This document shows positions 56,195 through 64,000 of a stretch of DNA of 64,000 nucleotides, piece after piece (position 1 is the stretch's first letter; the number at the start of each line of letters is the position of its first letter). The stretch comes from Alteromonas gilva (GTDB taxonomy: Bacteria > Pseudomonadota > Gammaproteobacteria > Enterobacterales > Alteromonadaceae): positions 2,790,001 through 2,854,000 of the forward strand of contig NZ_JAQQXP010000001.1 of NCBI RefSeq assembly GCF_028595265.1, given 5' to 3'. The notes below the pieces were generated by a model. The model searched no databases, had not been told where the DNA came from, and worked only from the letters and a program-made list of their open reading frames with translations. The translations under genes were made by a program, and so were the position numbers.

Positions 56195-56543
56195 GCCCTG
56201 TTGCCGGCCTGGTACACCTGATTGCCTTAAAAGCCTGTACGTCGACTTCCCCCCGGGATGTCGGCCTTCCCCCGCACAGACACTCAGATGGCGCCGTCAG
56301 CTAAGCGCCATTGCGGATAAATGAGATTTGCCCCCTCCCCTTTACTGCTATGTGTTTTGTCGATGACGCCGGGGTATTTAGGTAATGAGCGTTTGACAGA
56401 CAAAAAAAATCCCCGCGCACAGAGTGCGCCGGGGATAAGGTGAGTTTTACCTGTTTAAAAATGCCACTTAATCATAACTGAGCCCCACTTGCACCAATAT
56501 TCATCGGTACGCAACGTGGGGCATTAGCGTGCTTAACGGTCAA
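56195..56543. other. Intergenic region between two convergent operons
   Basis: 349 bases, no gene. It contains one terminator for the ABC genes on the minus strand (56409-56436); for the rest nothing was recognised. Confidence 0.5.
56402..56436 (-). terminator. Intrinsic terminator of the NatAB-like operon
   Basis: ATCCCC-GCGCA pairs with TGCGC-C-GGGGAT (56409-56436) with a single bulge, and the run of eight A to its left gives eight T on the minus strand after the hairpin. This ends the ABC operon. Confidence 0.88.
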
Positions 56544-57737
56544 TTACCGGAAAAGCACCTTCTCTTTGTTAAACCAAAATACACAGAAATACAGCAGTAC
56601 ACCGGCAATGGCCGCGGTTGACGAGAAGATAGCGAACAACTGGAAGTAATCCATGGTGCCCTTTATAAGCTCTTTAATGGCCAGCGCCACATTGGTTAAC
56701 GGCACCCAGGCCCAGCCGCCTTTCAGCTCGACACCCGGCAACATTGCTAACACCACCGGCACAATAACCACAAACACCAGCGGCGTCATATAACCCTGTG
56801 CTTCTTTAAAGCTACGCGCGTAAATCGACAAGCTCAACAATACCGCTGAGAAAATGGCCACGATAGGCACCAGCATCAAAAACATCAGCACAAAATCGAT
56901 AGGGTTAATGGCGCCCATAAACTCAGCAACCACTTCCAGCGCCATACTTTGGCCTAAAACCAGTCCCCAAATTGCGATACTGGTCACGGTAATCAATGCA
57001 GAGGTTGCCCCCGCCAGCGCAATAGTAAAGAATTTACCCAATACCAGTTTATGCCGCTCGATTGGTGAGATGAGCAGCGTTTCCAGTGTGCCCCGTTCCT
57101 TTTCACCAGCGCCTAAGTCAGTAGCCGGGATCATAGCGCCCTGCAAACACAGCATAAATATCAGGTAAGGGAACATACCACCAATTTTTTCGCCCCAGTT
57201 TTCCCGCTTATCAGCCACATTCACTTTGGTGATCACGATCGGATCAACCAGTGCTGCTTGCTGCGATTCATTAAGCCCAAGGGTGACAAACGCTTTTTGC
57301 TGACTGGCATCGGCAAAGGTATCAACAATTTTATCCAGCCGACGGTGCACCATATTTAAGCCGGCGTCGTTCAGATAGAGCGTCAGTTCAATCTGACCAC
57401 TGGCCAGCGCGTCGTCACTGAAATTCTCCGGAATTACCAGCACAAAATCAGCCTGTTCAGACTTCACAAACGCCGTCACGTCGGCACCTTCTTCAATAGC
57501 GACCTGGTTAAATAAGTCAGACGCCGATAACTCTTCGACCAGTGCCGGGGCGAACTGCGCTCCCACCACCGCATAGTCGAGGACTTTGCTTTCGGCTTTG
57601 TCGACGGCCTTGCCTGCCATAAACATCACAAGGCCAATAATGAGCGGAAACACCAGAATGGGCAGTGCAACCATAAAGAACAGTGTTTTGCGGTCGCGCA
57701 ATAGCTCTTTAATTTCTTTTAGCATGACAATCCACAT
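56544..57737 (-). CDS. ABC-2 type exporter permease (NatB-like)
   Basis: 397 residues. One N-terminal transmembrane helix, a large periplasmic part (about 45-185) and five further helices follow the ABC-2 (NatB/YhaP) plan. It ends the NatAB-like operon three bases after the ATPase gene. NatAB of Bacillus exports sodium; for this pair the substrate is not known. Confidence 0.9.
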   Translation of the reverse strand: MWIVMLKEIKELLRDRKTLFFMVALPILVFPLIIGLVMFMAGKAVDKAESKVLDYAVVGAQFAPALVEELSASDLFNQVAIEEGADVTAFVKSEQADFVLVIPENFSDDALASGQIELTLYLNDAGLNMVHRRLDKIVDTFADASQQKAFVTLGLNESQQAALVDPIVITKVNVADKRENWGEKIGGMFPYLIFMLCLQGAMIPATDLGAGEKERGTLETLLISPIERHKLVLGKFFTIALAGATSALITVTSIAIWGLVLGQSMALEVVAEFMGAINPIDFVLMFLMLVPIVAIFSAVLLSLSIYARSFKEAQGYMTPLVFVVIVPVVLAMLPGVELKGGWAWVPLTNVALAIKELIKGTMDYFQLFAIFSSTAAIAGVLLYFCVFWFNKEKVLFR

Positions 57738-57740
57738 AAC

Positions 57741-58520
57741 TTACGCTCCCTGATTAATAACATGCATGAATGACTGATGCAGCGAACCTGGCACCTGTGC
57801 TTTAAACTGGTCAAAAGAATCTGAAAAGTGGCTTCGGCCATGATGGATAACGGTTACCCGGTCACACAGCTCGGCCACTTCATCGAGATGGTGAGTAGAA
57901 AAGATCACCGGCACACCCTGATCTTTGAGACGACGAATAAAATCGAGCACGGTTTGTGCCGCCATAATATCGAGCCCGGTGGTAGGCTCATCCAGGATCA
58001 CCACCTTTGGATCATGCACCACAGCGCGGGCGATAGCGGTTTTTTGCTTCATGCCGGTAGAGAAGTTCTCGCAACGACGATCCAAAAAAGTTCTCATGTC
58101 TAGAATGTCGGCCAATTCTTCAATCTTCTGGTCGATTTTATCCGGCGACATGCCGTGTAGCTGGCCAAAATAGGCAATATTCTCCCGCCCCGTTAACCGC
58201 CCGTACAAGCCGGTTGAGCCCGACAAAAAACCAATCATTTGCCTCGCTACCACTGGCTTTTTAACCACATTGGTGCCATTGATGACGATCTCACCGCTAT
58301 CAGGGGTTAATGCTGTGGAGAGCATGCGTAAAGTGGTTGTTTTGCCAGCACCATTGGGGCCGAGTAACCCCAGCACTTCTCCCGATTCACAGTAAAAAGA
58401 CACATCCTGCACAGAATGGAAAAATTTACCTTTTAAACGAGGATCCTTTTTTTCCTGTTCACTCAGCTTTTTAGGATTCTCTACGGCGAATTTTTTTGCC
58501 AATTGCGATATTTCTATCAT
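57741..58520 (-). CDS. ABC transporter ATP-binding protein (NatA-like)
   Basis: 259 residues. Walker A GPNGAGKTT at 54-62, signature FSTGMKQKTAIARA, Walker B VVILDEPTTGLD and H-loop FSTHHLDEV. The N-terminal extension of ~30 residues with KKLSEQEKKDPRLKGK is basic and unusual but common in the NatA branch. It pairs with the permease downstream. Confidence 0.93.
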   Translation of the reverse strand: MIEISQLAKKFAVENPKKLSEQEKKDPRLKGKFFHSVQDVSFYCESGEVLGLLGPNGAGKTTTLRMLSTALTPDSGEIVINGTNVVKKPVVARQMIGFLSGSTGLYGRLTGRENIAYFGQLHGMSPDKIDQKIEELADILDMRTFLDRRCENFSTGMKQKTAIARAVVHDPKVVILDEPTTGLDIMAAQTVLDFIRRLKDQGVPVIFSTHHLDEVAELCDRVTVIHHGRSHFSDSFDQFKAQVPGSLHQSFMHVINQGA

Positions 58521-58705
58521 TAGCTTTCCCTACGTTATTGTTGTTTCCGTTGGCCCGCCCGTGATCCGCTCACTTGATGCACTCAGCGAGGCTGTCGCGA
58601 ACATGATGCATCGCTCAATACGTCCTCAGCCGAACATAGACGGCAGCGTGAGTGTATAACCCGCATGTCCTGATATAAATCATGGCGAACGTGTACTGCC
58701 GGTAT

Positions 58706-58778
58706 TGTGTGAAAATTCGTTACACTTTTCCACTCAAAACCCTATCAGTTTATGAGTATACTGACATGTGTGAAAATT
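58706..58778. repeat. Two 12-base direct repeats in a divergent promoter region
   Basis: TGTGTGAAAATT occurs at 58706-58717 and again at 58767-58778, 61 bases apart (about six helical turns). They lie between the divergent natA-like and YIP1 genes and could be a regulator site pair. Confidence 0.5.
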
Positions 58779-58818
58779 ATTAATCTTATAAATGTTACAA
58801 AATACTAGGGAGTCAGGG

Positions 58819-59523
58819 ATGTCAGAGGTCACTAATCCTTTACAGGCATGCAACACTATATTCGTTAAACCCAACAGCGTTTTTAAGGCACTCAACGAAA
58901 AAAGCAACTGGTCGTGGATACCTTTTTTTATTGTGATTGCAATGAGTCTTTTACCCGCCTATCTGTTTATTAATTTTGTTGATTTTGAATGGTATAAAAA
59001 CATTCTTATCGACAGTCAATATGGCGATGTGAGCCCGGCAGAGCAGGATATGGTCAGAGCCCAAATGGCAAAGTCATCTGTAATGACCTTCATGATGATT
59101 GGCGGCATCTTTGGCCCGATCATTATTAATGCGGTTCTGGCGCTGTACTTACACCTGACAACCAAATCGGATGAGGAAAACCTCAATGGTTATACTGATT
59201 GGTATGGGTTTACCTGGTGGGTCGGCATGCCCATCGTTATCAGTTCATTGATAGCGATAGTCCTTATTGCCATGTCCAGCGACCATCAGATATTACCAAC
59301 TATTATCAGCCCGTTATCGGTAGCCTATCTGTTTAACGTTGACATGGCATCTGACTGGTTTGCGTTTGCGCAATCATTGCGTATTGACAGCCTGTGGACG
59401 ATTTACCTGATCACCGTCGGTATTTCGCAGTGGACCCGGTTTTCGACCCAAAAATCGGCAACCATAGCCGTGGCCCCCTTTGCGGTGATTTGGGTGGTTT
59501 GGGCAGCCATTAATTTACTGTAG
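58819..59523 (+). CDS. YIP1 family membrane protein
   Basis: 234 residues from ATG 58819, preceded by the AGGGAGT ribosome site. The N-terminal cytoplasmic helix (NPLQACNTIFVKPNSVFKAL) is typical of bacterial YIP1 proteins, followed by about five transmembrane helices. It ends overlapping the DUF3025 gene on the other strand by 14 bases. The role is unknown. Confidence 0.85.
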   Translation: MSEVTNPLQACNTIFVKPNSVFKALNEKSNWSWIPFFIVIAMSLLPAYLFINFVDFEWYKNILIDSQYGDVSPAEQDMVRAQMAKSSVMTFMMIGGIFGPIIINAVLALYLHLTTKSDEENLNGYTDWYGFTWWVGMPIVISSLIAIVLIAMSSDHQILPTIISPLSVAYLFNVDMASDWFAFAQSLRIDSLWTIYLITVGISQWTRFSTQKSATIAVAPFAVIWVVWAAINLL

Positions 59524-60340
59524 TCAGCGGTAGCTGATTGGTTGCTGGCGCGTTCTGCGTCAGCGGCCTGAAGTAATCGGTATTACTGTAAAACGCTGCG
59601 GTTTGTTGGTGATACCACCCCGGCACGCCCAGCAAAGGCAGTGGTTTCAGTGTTCTCTTATCAGCCAGCCCATCAAATAAAGTAAGCCGTTTTACCAGCG
59701 CCTCATCCAGCATTGCATACTGTTGTTGTATAGATTGTGCGGCGAACTCTGCAGGTACCACCACTGCCAGCCATTTACCGGTTAAACCAATAAACGGCGC
59801 CATCAGCATTTCATACAAGGCATGCCCAAAGATGGCCGGATGCAGCAGCTCTCCCCAAACCTGCTGGCTATCAATAAATACCTTTTGCCATTGGTGATTC
59901 GCTAACTGCTGTAAGCAATCATTAGCCGCCTCCAGTTGACCTTCGGGCACAGCAATCACCACACCACACTCGTCAAAATGCGTTAACCTGTTTCGCCGCG
60001 GCGAACGCGGGTGCACACCAAAACGCGCAATCTCATCACAGTGCCACTGGTTTAACAGTTGCTTGGCACGCGGGAACACTATCCACATTAGTGCGTTATA
60101 AGCGTCATGCCAGTTATGCTCTCTGGTAGGCACTTTTTGCTCTTCGGCGATAAAGACTTCGTAGTAACGGTTGGTAAGCTCAACTGACTGCTCAGCAACA
60201 AACTGCGGCCCTTGCCAGTGTGTTTGCCACTGCCGGGCCCACTGATTAAGCTGCGCGATAGCTGGCAACTCACTGCGCTCTGCTCCAAACAGAGCTAACA
60301 GCGTATCAACAGGCACGGTAGGTTTATCGGTTGCATTCAT
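59510..60340 (-). CDS. DUF3025 domain-containing protein
   Basis: 276 residues. The DUF3025 pattern is seen in EHNWHDAYNALMWIVFPRAK and FDECGVVIAVPEG, with HAIFGHALYEM downstream. DUF3025 proteins are common, short and uncharacterised. The histidine and glutamate-rich motifs suggest a possible metal site, but this is speculation. Confidence 0.85.
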   Translation of the reverse strand: MNATDKPTVPVDTLLALFGAERSELPAIAQLNQWARQWQTHWQGPQFVAEQSVELTNRYYEVFIAEEQKVPTREHNWHDAYNALMWIVFPRAKQLLNQWHCDEIARFGVHPRSPRRNRLTHFDECGVVIAVPEGQLEAANDCLQQLANHQWQKVFIDSQQVWGELLHPAIFGHALYEMLMAPFIGLTGKWLAVVVPAEFAAQSIQQQYAMLDEALVKRLTLFDGLADKRTLKPLPLLGVPGWYHQQTAAFYSNTDYFRPLTQNAPATNQLPLTTVN

Positions 60341-60444
60341 TCTCTGAGCAAAGCCTTAATCGCAGGTATACAAACTTGCCATGAATTCTCTATACTGGGG
60401 CGCGAATGTAAAGCATTTATCGACAATAAAACAGAGACAATAAA

Positions 60445-62085
60445 ATGAAAACAATCCTCTCTCCCTTACTGGTGTCAGGTTGCGTATTACTCAGCGCTTG
60501 CAGCGCAGAAGCACCGGCACCACAACCGACAGAACAAAGTAATTTTGACGCCGTATACACTGGTATCAACGCCGATAAAATAGCGCCGCCACTTAAAACA
60601 CTGGCGTCAGACGAGTTCGAAGGCCGTTTGCCCACCACGGAAGGCGAAAAGAAAACCCTCGAATACCTGACTACCGAATTTAAACGGATAGGCCTTGAGC
60701 CCGGCAACGGCGATAGCTTTTTACAGGAAGTGGCGTTGATGGAAATTACCGCCGATCCGGCAATGACCATGACAATCGGCGACAACACCTTTGATTACAA
60801 AGTGGATATGGTGGCAAGTTCGAAGCGTGAACAACCACAGGTGAGCCTGACCGATTCTGAGTTAGTGTTTGTTGGCTACGGAATTAACGCACCGGAATAT
60901 GACTGGAATGACTATGAAGGTTTAGATGTGACCGGCAAAACCGTGGTGATGCTGGTTAACGATCCGGGCTTTGAAAACGCCCAAAGCGGTAAATTTCAGG
61001 GCACCACCATGACCTACTACGGACGCTGGAGTTACAAATACGAAGAAGCCAGCCGTCAGGGTGCTGCCGGCGCTATCATTATTCACGAAACGGCCCCGGC
61101 CTCCTACGGCTGGTCGGTTGTCGCCAATAGCTGGAGCGGTCCGCAATATGGTCTGGTAAGCGCCGATAAGGGTGCCAGCCGTGTGGCAGTAGAAGGCTGG
61201 TTAACACTGGATGCTGCGCAAAAAGTGTTTGCCGATGCAGGGCTGAACTTTGCCGAAGAAAAAGCCAGGGCGTTACAGGGCCCCTATTCTGTTGCGTTGG
61301 ATCAAAGCATGTCGGTCACGGTAAACAACACTTATAAATCTTCCAAAAGCTACAATGTCATTGCGACGCTGCCCGGCAGTGAACGTCCGGATGAGCATGT
61401 CATTTACACCTCACACTGGGATCACCTGGGTAAAGATGACAGCCTTGAGGGCGATCAGATTTATAACGGCGCACACGACAATGCCACCGGTACAGCCGCG
61501 GCGCTGGTGATGGCCGAAGCATTTACGCAGCTTGAACCTGCACCGAAACGCTCTATCACCTTCTTAATTGTAACCGCCGAAGAACAAGGCCTGTTAGGCT
61601 CAAAGTACTACGCAGAGAATCCGGTCATACCACTGGATAACACCGTAGCCAATATCAATATGGATGCCATGAACGTGCTCGGTAAAACCAAAGACGTTGC
61701 CGTTATTGGCATGGGTAAGTCTGATCTGGAACAAGAACTCACGATAGCCGCCGGGCGTCAGGGCCGGGTTGTCACACAGGAAGACAGGCCAGAAGCCGGT
61801 TATTATTACCGTTCAGACCATTTTAGCTTTGCCAAAGCTGGCGTTCCCGCGTTATACGCCAAGGGCGGAAGCGAGCCCGTTGACGAGGCAACCGCGCAAT
61901 ACCGTAAACGCACCAAGGTTATTGTTGATGGCTGTTACCATCAGGTATGCGACAAGTTCCGTGATAACTGGGACCTAAGCGGCATCGCTCAGGATACCCA
62001 ATTACTGATGGAAGTGGGATATTTAGTGGCCAACAAAGCCATGTGGCCAAGCTGGAGCGAAACGAGCGAGTTTCAGCGTAAATAA
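60445..62085 (+). CDS. M28 family metallopeptidase lipoprotein
   Basis: 546 residues. A signal peptide ends in a lipobox LSAC with Cys19. A protease-associated (PA) domain lies between about 120 and 255. The peptidase domain has the two-zinc ligands of aminopeptidases: His324 and nearby Asp/His (HWDHL), Asp345 (AHDNATG), Glu379-Glu380 (AEEQG) and His in YRSDHFSFA. It is a secreted or lipid-anchored exopeptidase for peptide scavenging. Confidence 0.93.
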   Translation: MKTILSPLLVSGCVLLSACSAEAPAPQPTEQSNFDAVYTGINADKIAPPLKTLASDEFEGRLPTTEGEKKTLEYLTTEFKRIGLEPGNGDSFLQEVALMEITADPAMTMTIGDNTFDYKVDMVASSKREQPQVSLTDSELVFVGYGINAPEYDWNDYEGLDVTGKTVVMLVNDPGFENAQSGKFQGTTMTYYGRWSYKYEEASRQGAAGAIIIHETAPASYGWSVVANSWSGPQYGLVSADKGASRVAVEGWLTLDAAQKVFADAGLNFAEEKARALQGPYSVALDQSMSVTVNNTYKSSKSYNVIATLPGSERPDEHVIYTSHWDHLGKDDSLEGDQIYNGAHDNATGTAAALVMAEAFTQLEPAPKRSITFLIVTAEEQGLLGSKYYAENPVIPLDNTVANINMDAMNVLGKTKDVAVIGMGKSDLEQELTIAAGRQGRVVTQEDRPEAGYYYRSDHFSFAKAGVPALYAKGGSEPVDEATAQYRKRTKVIVDGCYHQVCDKFRDNWDLSGIAQDTQLLMEVGYLVANKAMWPSWSETSEFQRK

Positions 62086-62509
62086 CCCTGCGCAGGCGCT
62101 TTATCAGGCCACGATAAACAGAAGGCTTAGCTAAATTTGTCGCGGCCTGAGGGTGCAGGATTCACCGCATGGGCAGCGACGCCGCCAGGGTACGTACTCA
62201 GTGCTGGCAACAGCACAATGCGACTCCGGCACAATGCGTGAAATTAATGCTGAAAATTTAAGCACTCGCCCTTAGTGGCCCCGCTCATATGTTAAAAGGA
62301 TTTTAAAAACCGCCCATTGAGGCGGTTTTTTGCCGTTAAATCATGAAATCCGCCAGATTGTACTTGCATTTTTTACTCATGCTGGCACATTCAATAGTCG
62401 CGAGTGAAGAGGTTTAACCTGCAATAAAAATAATCCACCGCTGTACACCAAATCGAGCACCGACAGAAAACACAATCCTTTAACTATGTGACTAGAGAGA
62501 ACGCTTTTT
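62086..62509. other. Intergenic region upstream of asnB
   Basis: 424 bases. It has a short hairpin GTGCTG-GCAA-CAGCAC (62201-62216), a 10-base direct repeat GCACAATGCG (62213-62222 and 62229-62238) and a good terminator at 62306-62331. No gene was recognised. Confidence 0.5.
62306..62331 (+). terminator. Intrinsic terminator before asnB
   Basis: AACCGCC pairs with GGCGGTT around CATTGA (core 62308-62327) and is followed by a T tract. It ends transcription from the left, perhaps from the M28 gene 220 bases upstream. Confidence 0.88.
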
Positions 62510-64000
62510 ATGTGTGGTATTTTCGGTATCTTAGATATCAAAACCGATGTGTCTGAAATCAGAACCCAAGCCCTGGAACTTACTAAAACGCTGCGTCATC
62601 GCGGCCCAGACTGGTCGGGCATCTGGAATAATGACAATACCATTTTGTGTCACGAGCGTTTGGCTATCGTCGATGTTGATACGGGTGCGCAGCCGCTAAT
62701 TAGCGACACCGGTGATCAGGTGCTGGCTGTGAATGGTGAAATTTATAACCACAAACAACTGGCCAAAGAACTCGCCCAACCCTATAGCTTCAAAACCCGC
62801 TCTGATTGCGAAGTAATTTTACCTTTGTATCAACAACGCGGTATTGATTTTATTGACGATTTACAAGGCATGTTTGCGTTCATTCTGTATGACGAAAAAG
62901 AAGATGCCTATCTGATTGCCCGTGACCACATTGGTATTATTCCGCTATACACCGGTTACGATGAGCATGGTAATTTCTATGTCGCGTCAGAAATGAAAGC
63001 CCTGGCGCCAATTTGTAAAACCATAAGTGAATTTCCTCCCGGCCACTATTTTTGGAGCAAGACCGGTGAGATGAAAAAGTATTACAAGCGCGACTGGATG
63101 GACTATGACGCGGTTAAAGATAACCCGTCAGATATCAAAGAACTCCGCGTTGCCTTTGAAAAAGCCGTTAAGTCGCACATGATGTCAGACGTACCTTACG
63201 CAGTATTACTGTCGGGTGGCTTAGACTCATCCCTGGTATCTGCTGTGGCGGCTAAATATGTTGCCAAACGCGTCGAAGACGAAGATAAATCTGATGCCTG
63301 GTGGCCGCGACTGCATTCCTTTGCGGTAGGCCTTGAAGGTGCGCCAGACTTACAGGCAGCCAAGAAAGTGGCCGATATGATTGGCACTGTGCACCATGAA
63401 ATACACTTTACGATTCAGGAAGGCTTAGACGCCATTCGTGACGTTATTTACCATCTTGAAACCTATGACACCACCACCATACGCGCTGCTACGCCAATGT
63501 ACCTGATGAGCCGCAAAATAAAGGCAATGGGCATAAAAATGGTACTTTCTGGTGAGGGCGCTGATGAAATCTTTGGTGGTTATCTGTATTTCCATAAAGC
63601 CCCTAATGCGAAAGAGTTTCACGAAGAAACCGTGCGTAAGCTGGACCGTCTGCACATGTTTGACTGCGCGCGCGCCAACAAAGCGACATCAGCCTGGGGT
63701 GTAGAAGCACGCGTGCCTTTCCTCGATAAAGAATTTATGGACGTGGCCATGCGTCTGAACCCGAAAGACAAAATGTGTGGCAACGGCAAAATGGAAAAGT
63801 ACATTCTGCGCGAAGCCTTCGACAACGGCGATACGCTGCCAGCCGAAGTTCTCTGGCGTCAAAAAGAACAGTTTGGTGACGGTGTGGGTTACTCCTGGAT
63901 TGACTCAATAAAAGACTTTGTTGATGCTGAAGTATCAGCGCAGCAACTGGCTACAGCTGAGTTCCGTTTCCCGGTAAATACCCCCGATACCAAAGAGGGC
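62510..64000 (+). CDS. asnB: Asparagine synthase (glutamine-hydrolysing) AsnB, 5' part
   Basis: 497 codons are visible; the gene runs off the window end without a stop (E. coli AsnB has 554 residues). The catalytic Cys2 of the glutaminase domain is present (MCGIFG), as are the ammonia-channel/nucleophile region HRGPDWSG, and the synthetase PP-loop SGGLDSSLV. It makes asparagine from aspartate, ATP and glutamine. Confidence 0.97.
   Translation, partial: MCGIFGILDIKTDVSEIRTQALELTKTLRHRGPDWSGIWNNDNTILCHERLAIVDVDTGAQPLISDTGDQVLAVNGEIYNHKQLAKELAQPYSFKTRSDCEVILPLYQQRGIDFIDDLQGMFAFILYDEKEDAYLIARDHIGIIPLYTGYDEHGNFYVASEMKALAPICKTISEFPPGHYFWSKTGEMKKYYKRDWMDYDAVKDNPSDIKELRVAFEKAVKSHMMSDVPYAVLLSGGLDSSLVSAVAAKYVAKRVEDEDKSDAWWPRLHSFAVGLEGAPDLQAAKKVADMIGTVHHEIHFTIQEGLDAIRDVIYHLETYDTTTIRAATPMYLMSRKIKAMGIKMVLSGEGADEIFGGYLYFHKAPNAKEFHEETVRKLDRLHMFDCARANKATSAWGVEARVPFLDKEFMDVAMRLNPKDKMCGNGKMEKYILREAFDNGDTLPAEVLWRQKEQFGDGVGYSWIDSIKDFVDAEVSAQQLATAEFRFPVNTPDTKEG

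Overview
The window looks like a stretch of the main chromosome of a marine gammaproteobacterium of the Alteromonadales (Alteromonas/Aestuariibacter-like). This rests on gene content (fadI-fadJ, a MoxR/Bat operon, an ECF sigma factor with a DUF3379 partner, a MipA/OmpV-DUF3019-response regulator-kinase cluster, DUF3025, M28 and DUF885 lipoprotein peptidases), on many tightly packed operons with ATGA or TAATG overlaps, and on moderate base composition. It is inference from family knowledge; no database was searched. No rRNA, tRNA, CRISPR array, insertion sequence or prophage was seen.

Layout. 0-6 kb: an MsbA-type ABC exporter and an RND adaptor/pump pair. 6-7.3 kb: a lipoprotein alpha/beta hydrolase. 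7.4-13.5 kb: a three-gene SMC-kite-kleisin operon (MksBEF/Jet-like condensin) followed by a TerB-like gene. 13.7-19.3 kb: a periplasmic binding protein, ffh, divergent ypjD and a CorC-type transporter, a 58-codon gene and sixA. 19.4-26.9 kb: an M16 protease and a 1509-residue propeller-PAS-GGDEF-EAL receptor. 26.9-28.2 kb: a gene-poor stretch with a strong sigma-54-type promoter, a 50-codon ORF and a shared terminator. 28.2-31.7 kb: fadIJ with a FadR-like operator. 32.2-41.1 kb: the MoxR/Bat operon and a DUF885 peptidase. 41.3-42.5 kb: ECF sigma and DUF3379. 42.6-48 kb: a beta-propeller lipoprotein and the MipA/DUF3019/two-component cluster. 48.0-48.4 kb: a decayed binding-protein gene. 48.9-50.4 kb: putP. 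50.7-56.2 kb: sulfate activation operon cysD-cysC-cysQ-cysN plus a SLC13 permease. 56.5-60.3 kb: NatAB-like ABC exporter, YIP1 and DUF3025 proteins. 60.4-64 kb: an M28 peptidase and the 5' part of asnB, cut by the window end.

How the genes work together. Sulfate uptake (SLC13), activation (CysDN), phosphorylation (CysC) and PAP removal (CysQ) form one unit. FadI and FadJ form the beta-oxidation complex. The Bat genes are probably an envelope-associated chaperone/stress module. The sensor kinase, regulator, MipA-like outer-membrane protein and DUF3019 protein are likely one envelope-response circuit. The most unusual items are the condensin-like operon without a JetD nuclease gene, the sigma-54-type promoter driving a tiny ORF with its own terminator, and the previously easy-to-miss pseudogene at 48.0-48.4 kb.
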